A stretch of DNA of 45,623 bases from a virus: positions 1 through 45,623 of the IMG/VR virus record IMGVR_UViG_3300010885_031493; one strand, written 5' to 3'. A model generated the notes under the pieces. That model was not told the DNA's origin. It did not search any database and saw only the letters and a program-made list of their open reading frames with translations. Numbering within the stretch: position 1 is the stretch's first letter; each line of letters begins with the position of its first letter. A program made the translations under genes and the position numbers. Shown one piece after another: positions 31,704 to 39,902 of the stretch.

Positions 31704-32477
31704 ATGATAATAACTGTATGGAAGCCATCATTTAAAAATGTAAATAAAGTTAAGATAATACAACATTATGATATTATTCCGGTGGACTTATTGGTAAGTG
31801 AGAAAAAGAAGGGATGTAAAGTGATTTATAGATGCGATAGGTGCAATGGGTTGAATAGTACAACATCACATACATTATTTGGTGATAATATGAGTAGTAT
31901 CACTAATCAGTTATGTAGGAGTTGTAGGTCACATTTATCACAGGATTATATTGACTGGGATAAAATTAAAGGGTCTATAAGAGACGCTGGATATAAAGTT
32001 ATTACAACAGAATCGGAGTATCTAAGTGGAATTCATAGGTCTGGGTTTAAGCTTAAATTAGTTTGTACAAATGAACATGTATATGAATGTAACTGGAACA
32101 ATTGGAGTAGGGGTAAGAGATGTAGAAAGTGTTATATGGATAATCGAACTAAAAATTCAGTTAAGTATAAATATGGTTACGATTTATATAAATTTTTAGT
32201 ATGGAAGCACACTGAAAAAAGTTATAAGAATAATATACATATAATTAATCCATTAGGCTTAAAAAGAATTGAATTTAATATAGATCATAGATTCTCTATA
32301 GCACAGGGGTTTAAATTAGGTATTCTACCAAATATAATTGGTAGTGTTATTAACTTGGAGATGTTACATCACAAGATTAACTTATCAAAAGGTACAAAAT
32401 GCTCCATAACCTTAGAATACTTATTATTTTATTTTTTGAATCCTTTTATAGCACCCTCATCTTTACCCTTATCATAA
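31704..32477 (+). CDS. HNH homing endonuclease with zinc ribbons
   Basis: 257 aa. Two zinc-ribbon-like segments (YRCDRCNG...LCRSCRSH; LVCTNEHVYECN...GKRCRKCYM) precede an HNH-type core: FNIDHRFSIAQGFKLGILPN, then IGSVINLEMLHHKINLSKGT. The His of DHR, the Asn of INLEML and the His/Asn of HHKIN are the candidate catalytic residues. Free-standing HNH endonucleases with this core are common in phages. The last ~18 residues (LLFYFLNPFIAPSSLPLS) are read through the end of the convergent amidoligase gene (49-nt overlap), so the original stop may have been lost. Confidence 0.75.
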   Translation: MIITVWKPSFKNVNKVKIIQHYDIIPVDLLVSEKKKGCKVIYRCDRCNGLNSTTSHTLFGDNMSSITNQLCRSCRSHLSQDYIDWDKIKGSIRDAGYKVITTESEYLSGIHRSGFKLKLVCTNEHVYECNWNNWSRGKRCRKCYMDNRTKNSVKYKYGYDLYKFLVWKHTEKSYKNNIHIINPLGLKRIEFNIDHRFSIAQGFKLGILPNIIGSVINLEMLHHKINLSKGTKCSITLEYLLFYFLNPFIAPSSLPLS

Positions 32478-33817
32478 TCATCATCATCAAATTTAGTATT
32501 GAAGAAGTTATCTGTTTCGGAAACGATCTTAGTATCAGAGCTAATGCTTGCATAAGGTCCCAGTTTACCACTACGAAATATACCACCTTCCATATCACCA
32601 TTCAAGTATCCATTCATGAAGAAACATTCTTTTAGTTGTGATGCTTCAACATTACAGTTTAAAACTTTTGAATGAGTTACATCGCATCCGTTTAGCTTTG
32701 ATTTTATTATTTGGGAGTTAACAACTTTACTATTAACTAAGTCACATGAATCAAATATACCATCAGATAGTGTGCAGTTAATAAAATCAAAGTTTTTAAG
32801 ATCGAAGTTTGATTTTATATTTGCATCTATAATTTCCATACGTTGTGAAACAGTTACAAAGTTTATAATACCGTCCTTTATATCGTCACTTGAGTCTATT
32901 AGCTCAAATAGTTTTTTATATATTCTATCATAATACGCATTAACAACATCATAGCCATTGTTCTGATCAATCTGTATTGATATTGTTGGAAATTCTACAA
33001 TAAAGTTATCATACCTTGAAAATGTTTTAAAGGTGTTGATATTTGCGTCCAAGTATGTCTCTAATTCGACTATATCATCATTATTAAATGGAACATCAAT
33101 TGAGTTATACACATCAATTATGAATCTATCTAAGAAATAGATAATATCACCTGGGTTCTTTTCATAGTCTTTACCACCAATATATCTAAATTCTAATCTT
33201 TGATCCGACTTACCTTTCATTGTGTGTAGAAAGTTTATACCGTAGTATTTATCACTTGGTAGTCTAAGATTATTCTTAACAATATCAATCGGAATATTAT
33301 TGAAATCATATTCTTTGTAGGGTATCATTTTCTTTACTGTCTTAGCATACACATTATTCTTTCTTGATGGGTAAACTCGGTATATCTCATCTTCATCTGT
33401 TGTGAGTATCAGTTTCAATGCGTTTAAATCATTTAAATCTTTATCACAAGTGTCTTTAAAAGATATATTATAGTGTATCGATGATTTATCAGTTGTATAT
33501 CCATGTTCTTGTATAAACTTTAATATCTTAACTAAGTAAAATTTTGCATCAAAGTAGCTTAGTGGACCTGTGATTAGCTCGACCATGTTTTGCCCACCAC
33601 TTAAATCTGGTTCTAATTTAAAATTATCTTCATCTGGTTTGAAATCAGAGTGATATTGATTAAACCCATGAACTTGAATTGGAGTAAGATATTGGTTAAT
33701 TAATTCCAGTGTTTTATAGTAGGATAAGTCTTTCATAAAAAACTCAAACTCCATGCCACATCTGGCATGTTTTAGTATATCATGATTATTAATAAATCTT
33801 TCACTGTATTTCTTCAT
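32429..33817 (-). CDS. Amidoligase with C-terminal pentapeptide-like beta-helix
   Basis: 462 aa. The N-terminal ~260 residues show the amidoligase (COOH-NH2 ligase, glutamine-synthetase-like) signatures: RCGMEFEFFMKD; KLEPDLSGGQNMVELITGPL; SSIHYNISF; QRLEFRYIGGKDYEKNPGD. These ATP-dependent enzymes join amino groups to carboxylates of peptides or cell-wall components. After a helical part, residues ~340-420 are repeats such as NFDFINCTLSDGIFDSCDLV and NSKVVNSQIIKSKLNGCDVT, which predict a pentapeptide-type right-handed helix. The tail is Asp/Lys rich. It is a candidate for modifying virion, wall or host proteins during infection. The substrate is unknown. Confidence 0.75.
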   Translation of the reverse strand: MKKYSERFINNHDILKHARCGMEFEFFMKDLSYYKTLELINQYLTPIQVHGFNQYHSDFKPDEDNFKLEPDLSGGQNMVELITGPLSYFDAKFYLVKILKFIQEHGYTTDKSSIHYNISFKDTCDKDLNDLNALKLILTTDEDEIYRVYPSRKNNVYAKTVKKMIPYKEYDFNNIPIDIVKNNLRLPSDKYYGINFLHTMKGKSDQRLEFRYIGGKDYEKNPGDIIYFLDRFIIDVYNSIDVPFNNDDIVELETYLDANINTFKTFSRYDNFIVEFPTISIQIDQNNGYDVVNAYYDRIYKKLFELIDSSDDIKDGIINFVTVSQRMEIIDANIKSNFDLKNFDFINCTLSDGIFDSCDLVNSKVVNSQIIKSKLNGCDVTHSKVLNCNVEASQLKECFFMNGYLNGDMEGGIFRSGKLGPYASISSDTKIVSETDNFFNTKFDDDDYDKGKDEGAIKGFKK

Positions 33818-33822
33818 ACATC

Positions 33823-33836
33823 TATATATTAAAAAA
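33823..33836 (-). promoter_or_regulatory. TTTTTTAATATATA phage promoter motif
   Basis: On the minus strand, 5 nt before the amidoligase start at 33817. It is back-to-back with the plus-strand copy at 33853. Confidence 0.5.
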
Positions 33837-33852
33837 TTTTAGTGTAAATTAA

Positions 33853-33864
33853 TTTTAATATATA
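33853..33864 (+). promoter_or_regulatory. TTTTAATATATA phage promoter motif
   Basis: Exact motif 5 nt before the start at 33870. Confidence 0.5.
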
Positions 33865-33869
33865 CTTTA

Positions 33870-34163
33870 ATGAAGTACCTAAAATTATTTGATAACTATT
33901 ATACAAGGTTGGATATATTACCTGACTTAGATGAAGTGCCATTCACTAAGTATGAGCGAGAGAAGTTATCTGATCTTGGATTTGGATTCTTTGACGAAAA
34001 TGTGTTTGTAAGACGAAATAGATCTGATACCTACATATATAAAATTAAGGATGAGTGGTTTTATGTACAGAGAATACAAGATGGTCTTAGTAGAAGGATA
34101 TATAAGTGTGATCAGTTTGACGGAGTACTACATTGTCTTGATGAAGAGTTTGACATTAATTAA
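33870..34163 (+). CDS. Short leader protein of the YKCDQxDGL family
   Basis: 97 aa. It begins MKYLKLFDNYYTRLD and ends DEWFYVQRIQDGLSRRIYKC, then DQFDGVLHCLDEEF. It is the shortest complete member of the DxWFYV...YKCDQxDGLxxCL family, so it probably shows the minimal unit. The leader has LFD in place of LFE, which would not fit the usual prohead-protease rule. Function is unknown. Confidence 0.75.
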   Translation: MKYLKLFDNYYTRLDILPDLDEVPFTKYEREKLSDLGFGFFDENVFVRRNRSDTYIYKIKDEWFYVQRIQDGLSRRIYKCDQFDGVLHCLDEEFDIN

Positions 34164-34182
34164 TATAAAAAAAAATATAGCT

Positions 34183-34398
34183 ATGAAACACATTAAAAAA
34201 TTTGAAAATAAATTAAATGAATCACATGATTCGTTTAATACAATAAAAAATACTATTGAGGGTACTATATATGATTTGTCCGCCGAGCTAGATGATTACA
34301 CAACAAATCATCGAGGGTCAATAGCATTATCAGATACATTTGTTGGAGAGTTCGATGGTAAATACCACTATGAGTTAAAAATAACAAAAGTATCTTAA
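34183..34398 (+). CDS. Small leader protein
   Basis: 71 aa from the ATG at 34183 (MKHIKKFENKLNESHD). A longer frame upstream is out of register with the preceding gene's product and is not favoured. The leader contains LNE, a possible [LI]xE cleavage site. The body is acidic, ending YHYELKITKVS. It lies 19 nt after the gene at 33870 and probably shares its transcript. Confidence 0.6.
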   Translation: MKHIKKFENKLNESHDSFNTIKNTIEGTIYDLSAELDDYTTNHRGSIALSDTFVGEFDGKYHYELKITKVS

Positions 34399-34441
34399 TT
34401 AGAAAACTTATCATTATATCTTTTGTATAAAGAATAAACTA

Positions 34442-35311
34442 ATGAAGTTAATTAACAAAGTTCACTCACATGAAGACAGAACAATTAAATATGTCTTCAA
34501 GTCACCTGATAACATCATTGTCGAACACACTTATATCGATAATTATACAGGTAAAGATATAATCTGTGTTAGCTGTCAAACAATGTGTCACATGGGTTGC
34601 ACATTCTGTCATCTAACAGATAATATTGGTAAGCTTAGATTCCGAAATCTAAGTAAGCATGAAATATTAGAAGCAGTAAATTATATCTATTCAGATCTTA
34701 ATCTAATTCAAAACAATCGAACTCTATTAATATCCTATATGGGATGTGGTGAGCCATTACAAAACTTTTCGGAAGTGTATGATAGTATTATATTACTTAT
34801 GTCTGAGTATAGTAATATAAGATTTGGGTTATCTACAATGCTACCGAGAGCAAGATGGCAAAACTTATTTGAGCTTGCACATAGAGTTGTTGAAAGTAAA
34901 ATTCCATTAAAGTTACATCTATCATTACACTATACAAATGATGAACAGAGAACTGAGATGATGCCATCAACAACTAACATTAAGGCATCTATTGCAGCAT
35001 TACAATCCTATAAGGAAATAACAAAGCAGTCTGCGGAGATACACTACACTATGATTAAAGGTTGTAATGATAGTGATGAAGACTTACAAAACTTAGAATC
35101 ATTACTTAAATATAAGAGCATACCTATCAAGTTTCTTAGGTTTAATTCAAAAGAAACATCACATAATGAAGGTGCTGAAAAAGAAACTATAAGAAAGTTT
35201 AGGGATGTTTTGGAAGATGTTAATATAGTTACTGAATATTATGAACCGCCAGGTAAATCAATCGGTAGTTCTTGTGGTAGTTTTATGATGGATGAGTGGA
35301 CTACTATATAA
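34442..35311 (+). CDS. RlmN/Cfr-like radical-SAM methyltransferase
   Basis: 289 aa. The iron-sulfur cluster motif is CHMGCTFC (C49, C53, C56). Seven residues before it, C42 in ICVSCQ matches the second catalytic Cys of RlmN (C118 in E. coli), and C278 in SSCGSF matches the methyl-carrying Cys (C355). ISYMGCGEPLQNF and LHLSLHYTNDEQR are the SAM-binding and substrate motifs of the family, and MIKGCNDSDEDL is also kept. RlmN methylates C2 of A2503 in 23S rRNA and A37 in tRNAs; Cfr methylates C8. The usual N-terminal accessory domain (~80-90 residues) is missing, so the target may differ. Confidence 0.8.
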   Translation: MKLINKVHSHEDRTIKYVFKSPDNIIVEHTYIDNYTGKDIICVSCQTMCHMGCTFCHLTDNIGKLRFRNLSKHEILEAVNYIYSDLNLIQNNRTLLISYMGCGEPLQNFSEVYDSIILLMSEYSNIRFGLSTMLPRARWQNLFELAHRVVESKIPLKLHLSLHYTNDEQRTEMMPSTTNIKASIAALQSYKEITKQSAEIHYTMIKGCNDSDEDLQNLESLLKYKSIPIKFLRFNSKETSHNEGAEKETIRKFRDVLEDVNIVTEYYEPPGKSIGSSCGSFMMDEWTTI

Positions 35312-35313
35312 GT

Positions 35314-36183
35314 TTATCTACCCCATTCATAGATTAGTTGGAACCCATTCTCTTCTAAGAATTTAATTTTTTCTATTGTTTTATCATATAATTCAGAATA
35401 AGTTATATTTAGAAATGGGTGAGTTCCAACTATATCCTTTCTATTTGGATTCCCGTGCCAAAATGATCCAAAATATTCATATATGGTATTTGTTGTGTAA
35501 TCAATTCCGTCGACCTTAAACTTTCTACCATTTACTTTTATTACCTGCTCTGGTATAATATTTGTGTTATTAAATGATTCTATCCATTTGTCGCCTGCTA
35601 ACGAGGTATTAAACCCACATTTACTACAACCAGAGCCTGATAAATGTGATGTTGGTGTTATCGAGAACATACCATGCTTGTTGCAGATTATATCTAGCTT
35701 ATTTTTAGCAGTTGAGTATATTGACTTGGAGTAATCATAGCGGTCACCATGAATATACCTAGCATCTATTATAAACTCTTCAGTTGTCTTATTCTTACCG
35801 CAGCATTTAGGGCAGCCTTGTCCATTTAGATGTTTTTGTGGTGATTGTTCGAATAGTCCATGTTTTTTACAGGAAATATGAATTTTTACATTCTTATTTT
35901 TATAGTTTATATGCGAATAATCATAAGTATTATTATGCTTAATATTAGCAATTGATATAAAATCTTCTCCTGTTATCACACCATTGTTACAAAGTTTGCA
36001 TCCACTCTTTCGATTAGAAATATGTAAGTCAGGTCTTATTAGAAAGTCACCGTGTTTAGGACAAGTAATAATAATTTGCGTTCTTATATTAAGATATATT
36101 GTCTTATCATAAGTATAATAATTATTATGTATAATACTAGCTCTATTTATATAATCATCAATTGTTAGTTTTTTTGTGCTCAT
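35314..36183 (-). CDS. Vsr-like homing endonuclease, apparently intact
   Basis: 289 aa. Three zinc-ribbon repeats (NYYTYDKTIY...CPKHGDFLI...GCKLC; NTYDYSHINY...CKKHGLFEQ...GCPKC; RYDYSKSIYS...CNKHGMFSI...GCSKC) are followed by a Vsr-like nuclease: FKVDGIDYTTNTIYEYFGSF, then WHGNP and a C-terminal KIKFLEENGFQLIYEWG. The Asp (VDG), Glu (YEYF) and His (WHGNP) are in the order of the EDxHD-type homing endonucleases. It points toward and ends 2 nt after the radical-SAM gene, a plausible target neighbourhood. Confidence 0.8.
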   Translation of the reverse strand: MSTKKLTIDDYINRASIIHNNYYTYDKTIYLNIRTQIIITCPKHGDFLIRPDLHISNRKSGCKLCNNGVITGEDFISIANIKHNNTYDYSHINYKNKNVKIHISCKKHGLFEQSPQKHLNGQGCPKCCGKNKTTEEFIIDARYIHGDRYDYSKSIYSTAKNKLDIICNKHGMFSITPTSHLSGSGCSKCGFNTSLAGDKWIESFNNTNIIPEQVIKVNGRKFKVDGIDYTTNTIYEYFGSFWHGNPNRKDIVGTHPFLNITYSELYDKTIEKIKFLEENGFQLIYEWGR

Positions 36184-36186
36184 ATT

Positions 36187-36199
36187 ATATATATTAAAA
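36187..36199 (-). promoter_or_regulatory. TTTTAATATATAT phage promoter motif
   Basis: On the minus strand, just before the endonuclease start at 36183. Confidence 0.4.
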
Positions 36200-36258
36200 G
36201 AAAATAACCAAAAAAATACATTGGGTTAAGATGTGTGCAGATAAATAATTCCAGTTTA

Positions 36259-36272
36259 TTTTTTTATATATA
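36259..36272 (+). promoter_or_regulatory. TTTTTTATATATA-type phage promoter motif
   Basis: It lies 4 nt before the start at 36277 and is nearly identical to the motif at 3633. Confidence 0.5.
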
Positions 36273-36276
36273 GTAT

Positions 36277-36765
36277 ATGAAATGGATTAAGTCAGTAACT
36301 GAGTTAAATGAAAGTGCTAAAACTTTCGAGGAGTATAAAGAGTTATCTGAGGATGAGCATAAGCATATGAAATGGATAAAGTTATTCGAAGATATAGATA
36401 AGGACTTATATAAAGAAATAGATGCGTCTGACTTTTGTAACTCAGAAGCTATCGCCGGTAGTATTGGAGATGATGTATCATATACATTTAAACCTATTTC
36501 TTTTAGTCGTCAGGATACTTCCATATTAAAAGAGTTTGGCTTCAAAGATATTGATGGTGAAGAGATGTGTGGATATTTTAGTATGCCACCTAAGAAATAT
36601 GGAAGGACTTGGTCAAAAGATGGTGAGATAAGAGTGAGTATATTCAAATCTATTGATGACTGGTATTACGTTATGTGTGTAAAAATAGTAAGTACTAAGT
36701 ATTACAAATGTGATCAAATGGATGGTTTATTAAACTGCATTAAAGAGGAGTGTTATGTAAAATGA
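36277..36765 (+). CDS. Leader protein with duplicated leader, YKCDQxDGL family
   Basis: 162 aa. It begins MKWIKSVTELNESAKTFEEY, and a second leader MKWIKLFEDIDKDLYKE follows at residue 31. The C-terminus has DDWYYVMCVK and YYKCDQMDGLLNCIKEE, the family motif. The central part is SFSRQDTSILKEFGF. Either the N-terminus was duplicated in tandem, or the inner Met (36367) is also a start. Function is unknown. Confidence 0.75.
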   Translation: MKWIKSVTELNESAKTFEEYKELSEDEHKHMKWIKLFEDIDKDLYKEIDASDFCNSEAIAGSIGDDVSYTFKPISFSRQDTSILKEFGFKDIDGEEMCGYFSMPPKKYGRTWSKDGEIRVSIFKSIDDWYYVMCVKIVSTKYYKCDQMDGLLNCIKEECYVK

Positions 36766-36778
36766 GAAAATAAGAATA

Positions 36779-37174
36779 TTAGAGAAAGTCTGATTCTACT
36801 TCTAAAACATATTCATATTCTTTTTGTTCAATACCCAATATGATGTTTATCTTATTATCTCTAATAAGATTCTTACCACATGATAGTATAACTCTATTAT
36901 TAATATTCCAATCAAGTCTATAAACCCTCATATCAAGCAAGTAGCCAACTAGTTCGCTTCTATCAGTGGTATTGTAAGTGAAATAATTTGTGTCTATCAG
37001 GACGCTTAGAACTTTTATAGACGCATATAGTTCAGTTGGTCTTATATTGTTATTAGCGTGATACTGATTTTGTAAGTGGATAATCTTTGTAAGAATTTTT
37101 CTCTGAAAACTATTGTAATTTGTGCTTGAGGTATCATTTAGACTATCTGAGTTTATAACCAATTTATCAATCAT
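36779..37174 (-). CDS. Unknown small protein with RDNKINIIL motif
   Basis: I choose the start at 37174 (MIDKLVINSDSLNDTSSTN, 131 aa). The open frame continues further upstream, but only as an antisense reading of the gene at 37215. Near the end it has KNLIRDNKINIILGIEQ, the shared tail motif followed by ~18 more residues (as in the gene at 5223). Otherwise helical. It is transcribed divergently from 37215. Confidence 0.6.
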   Translation of the reverse strand: MIDKLVINSDSLNDTSSTNYNSFQRKILTKIIHLQNQYHANNNIRPTELYASIKVLSVLIDTNYFTYNTTDRSELVGYLLDMRVYRLDWNINNRVILSCGKNLIRDNKINIILGIEQKEYEYVLEVESDFL

Positions 37175-37214
37175 TTGGTTTTTATATGGAAATAACTTAT
37201 CTTTGTTTAAATTG

Positions 37215-38144
37215 ATGCCTATGTCATACGATATAATTAATAAGAATTTAGAGAAATTAAATAATGCCATCGAGCAATTCCCAGAGATATTTAAAGAGTA
37301 TAGAAAGTTAGGAGATAAGGCAAAGAAAGCTACTGAGTTTGAAGAGCGTACAAGAATAAGCAGTATGCAATCAAGGATTGAGGCAACTGCCGGTAACCTA
37401 GGCTTAGGTGAATATATCACACTAATGAAGTGGGTGGATTCAGCAAGTGAGCCAATTATCCAGCCTACAATGACTTGGAATCAATTAAAAGTTTTACTGT
37501 TAGAAAACTGTTTCGATAATAAGGTTAAGGTTTTCCTAGAGAAAAAGACTAAGAGAGGATTTTTATCATTTGTGGATAGTGAGTTATTTCAAGCATATAA
37601 AGGTGCAAAGCCAACTGGTAGAAGAGGATCGAGAAAGTATTATAGTAATAACTTTGGACATACTACATTAGCTATTGCCAATTTCCTAATTCAGAACGAT
37701 ATAAAACTATTAGAGAATGAGTTTTTCTTCAACTACTATTACAATGAGATTAAGAATTTTGAGTGTAATGCCAGTATAGAATTATCTATAACCAAAGATA
37801 TACTAAAAGGACTTTCTCGAAGAATAAATTCTTTGAAATATGATTTCAAAAGAATGAATATAAGCATGTTGGAACGTGAGATAAGTTCTCTTCTGAGAAC
37901 CAAAGTGATGACTATTGAGAAAGGTGAAAAAATTAAGTGTATTGAAGCACAGAATGGTTTAACACTAACAAAGGTATATGATGTTCTTAATTACGATATA
38001 AGTCTAAGCACAGGTAGTTTAATTGTTTTTATTATTGATGATAATGGTAGAAATTCCTCATATAACTATCGTTTGTTTGAGAACGTTACGAAGTTTAGGG
38101 ATGATAGAATTAATGAAATGTTGAGCTTTTTAGACGAAGAATAA
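37215..38144 (+). CDS. Unknown 309-aa protein with RDDRINEML tail
   Basis: The start is taken at 37215 (MPMSYDIINKNLEKLNN); an ATG at 37221 is equally possible, and the longer open frame overlaps the divergent gene. The first 70 residues are helical and charged (FKEYRKLGDKAKKATEFEER). A basic loop (KPTGRRGSRKYY) follows. The C-terminus is VTKFRDDRINEMLSFLDEE, the shared tail plus five residues. It is much larger than the other tagged proteins. It overlaps the next gene by one base. Confidence 0.7.
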   Translation: MPMSYDIINKNLEKLNNAIEQFPEIFKEYRKLGDKAKKATEFEERTRISSMQSRIEATAGNLGLGEYITLMKWVDSASEPIIQPTMTWNQLKVLLLENCFDNKVKVFLEKKTKRGFLSFVDSELFQAYKGAKPTGRRGSRKYYSNNFGHTTLAIANFLIQNDIKLLENEFFFNYYYNEIKNFECNASIELSITKDILKGLSRRINSLKYDFKRMNISMLEREISSLLRTKVMTIEKGEKIKCIEAQNGLTLTKVYDVLNYDISLSTGSLIVFIIDDNGRNSSYNYRLFENVTKFRDDRINEMLSFLDEE

Positions 38145-38527
38145 TGAAAAATATGAAAAATAGAATCGAATGTATCTTAACTAAGATAATTAATATATTG
38201 ATAATAGCAATGGGTATAGGGTTTACTCCTTTTCAATATTATTATATACATCTGCAAATCTCATATGGTAATCTAATTGTTTTATTATTATTATCAGTAT
38301 TTATTTTCCTAATAGGATGGTTTGGGTTGTTGAGGACAAACAATCCTGCAAGAAGGTACAATCCATTCACCATTAATAAAAGATGGCACAATTATGGGAA
38401 AAGTATTGATGAGGATCCGTCACAGGTTTTTAGATTAGATGAGCTGACAGAAACTGAGATAGCGGAAAACTATAATAGAAGGTTGAGAGAAAAGAGGGAT
38501 AAGCTAATTGATAAAATGATAAAATGA
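38144..38527 (+). CDS. Two-helix membrane protein with RDKLIDKMIK tail
   Basis: 127 aa. Two hydrophobic helices (IINILIIAMGIGFTPFQYYY and LIVLLLLSVFIFLIGWFGLL) are followed by a charged soluble tail ending RLREKRDKLIDKMIK, a variant of the shared C-terminal motif. Start and stop overlap the neighbours by 1 and 4 nt. Function is unknown. Confidence 0.65.
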   Translation: MKNMKNRIECILTKIINILIIAMGIGFTPFQYYYIHLQISYGNLIVLLLLSVFIFLIGWFGLLRTNNPARRYNPFTINKRWHNYGKSIDEDPSQVFRLDELTETEIAENYNRRLREKRDKLIDKMIK

Positions 38528-38763
38528 GATTTAAAATATTAAGGCATAAGCAGATTGATATATTTGGTGTATTCGAAGATCCACATGATTATGATCCCGA
38601 CGGTAACACTTACTACGGATATGAGATTTTTCAATCCGCTAAACCAGAGTTACTAGGTATAGAATCAACTATGATTGACTTGAAGAATATATTTCTAGGT
38701 CACACTGCCTATAAACAACTTGATGATTATGATTTAGTTGAAGTTGAGTTAAAAGAAGTGTAA
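38524..38763 (+). CDS. Unknown small acidic protein
   Basis: 79 aa. It begins MRFKILRHKQIDIFGVFEDP. Acidic and Tyr-rich, ending YDLVEVELKEV. No known motif. It is last in the 37215-38763 operon, coupled by a 4-nt overlap. Confidence 0.6.
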   Translation: MRFKILRHKQIDIFGVFEDPHDYDPDGNTYYGYEIFQSAKPELLGIESTMIDLKNIFLGHTAYKQLDDYDLVEVELKEV

Positions 38764-38792
38764 ACTTTTTCTATCATATTAATATAAAAAAC

Positions 38793-39725
38793 ATGATAGA
38801 AAAAGTAAAATGTTTAATAATTGGATCAGGTCCCGCTGGGTTCACTGCTGCAATATACGCCGCTAGAGCAAATATGAATCCTGTGCTTTATCAAGGTATT
38901 CAACCAGGTGGTCAGTTAACAACCACTAATGAAGTAGAAAATTTTCCTGGTTATCCCGACGGCATCACTGGGCCTGAGATGATGGAACAGTTTGAGAGTC
39001 AGGCGAAAAAGTTTGGTACTGATGTTAGATATGGAATGGTAACTAAGGTTGACTTCACCGGAAATATACACAAAGTATGGGTTGATGATGAGAAAGAAAT
39101 TCATTGTGATACTGTAATTATATCAACTGGTGCATCCGCAAAATATTTAGGTTTAAATTCTGAGCAACATTATTTAAAAGTTGGTGGAGGGGTGTCCGCT
39201 TGTGCGGTATGTGATGGCTTTTTCTATAAGGGTAAAGAAGTTATTATTGTTGGTGCTGGTGATTCCGCTTGTGAAGAAGCGCATTACTTATCTAATATCT
39301 GTAAGAAAGTAACTATGTTAGTTAGAAGTAATTTCCGAGCATCTAAGATAATGGTTGAAAGAGTTAAAAAGACATCTAATATTGAAATTATAATGGGTGT
39401 TAATGTTGATACCGTAATGGGGGATGGTCAGTTTGTTACGGGGGTTATGACAATAGATAGTTTTGGAAATTCATCTGAAATAAAAGCTGATGGTATTTTT
39501 ATGGCAATTGGACATAAACCAAATACTGATATATTTAAGGAGTATATAAAACTTGATGATGTCGGTTATATTATAACCGAACCAGGTTCATCTAAAACAA
39601 ATATTCCGGGGGTATTTGCAGCAGGTGATGCCGCAGATAAAAACTATCGTCAAGCTATTACAGCAGCAGGTAGTGGATGTATGGCAGCTTTAGATGCGGA
39701 GAGATATTTAGCAAGTTTGTCCTAG
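38793..39725 (+). CDS. trxB: Thioredoxin reductase
   Basis: 310 aa, the usual length. FAD-binding IIGSGPAGFTAAIYAARANM at the N-terminus, GGQLTTTNEVENFPG, redox pair CAVC (SACAVCDGFFYKG), NADPH-binding IIVGAGDSACEEA, and the C-terminal FAD motif GVFAAGDAADKNYRQAITAAGSG cut at ~280-300. It reduces thioredoxin with NADPH in the cytoplasm. In phages this can feed ribonucleotide reductase or the phage's own thioredoxin; no thioredoxin is in this window. It is transcribed alone, after a 29-nt gap. Confidence 0.92.
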   Translation: MIEKVKCLIIGSGPAGFTAAIYAARANMNPVLYQGIQPGGQLTTTNEVENFPGYPDGITGPEMMEQFESQAKKFGTDVRYGMVTKVDFTGNIHKVWVDDEKEIHCDTVIISTGASAKYLGLNSEQHYLKVGGGVSACAVCDGFFYKGKEVIIVGAGDSACEEAHYLSNICKKVTMLVRSNFRASKIMVERVKKTSNIEIIMGVNVDTVMGDGQFVTGVMTIDSFGNSSEIKADGIFMAIGHKPNTDIFKEYIKLDDVGYIITEPGSSKTNIPGVFAAGDAADKNYRQAITAAGSGCMAALDAERYLASLS

Positions 39726-39902
39726 GTAAAGCTTTTCAGCGGCATCATATATTTTCTTTATAAGTTCTTGTGTGAAATCTATACATCCAGGTATGTTAAA
39801 TGGTAATTCGTTCTCGGTAATTTGAAGATAATAGGTATTAGTTATGCCTGTACTAATATGTTTTTTAGTTGTTTTTCTAATATATCTCTTTAATATTCTC
39901 AT
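39708..39902 (-). CDS. Unknown small protein, maybe the rear half of a broken gene
   Basis: 64 aa from the ATG at 39902 (MRILKRYIRKTTKKH), ending AAEKLYLGQTC. It is in a different frame from the 39-aa reading at 39877-39996, with a 26-nt overlap. It may be a separate gene coupled to it, or the second half of a single frameshifted leader protein. It overlaps the end of trxB tail-to-tail by 18 nt. Confidence 0.5.
   Translation of the reverse strand: MRILKRYIRKTTKKHISTGITNTYYLQITENELPFNIPGCIDFTQELIKKIYDAAEKLYLGQTC

Noticed and set aside
36779-38144. uvsW-like or other fracturing at the overlap of the 36779 and 37215 genes
   Set aside because: The overlap exists only if the longest open frames are used. 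With starts at 37174 and 37215 the genes are simply divergent.
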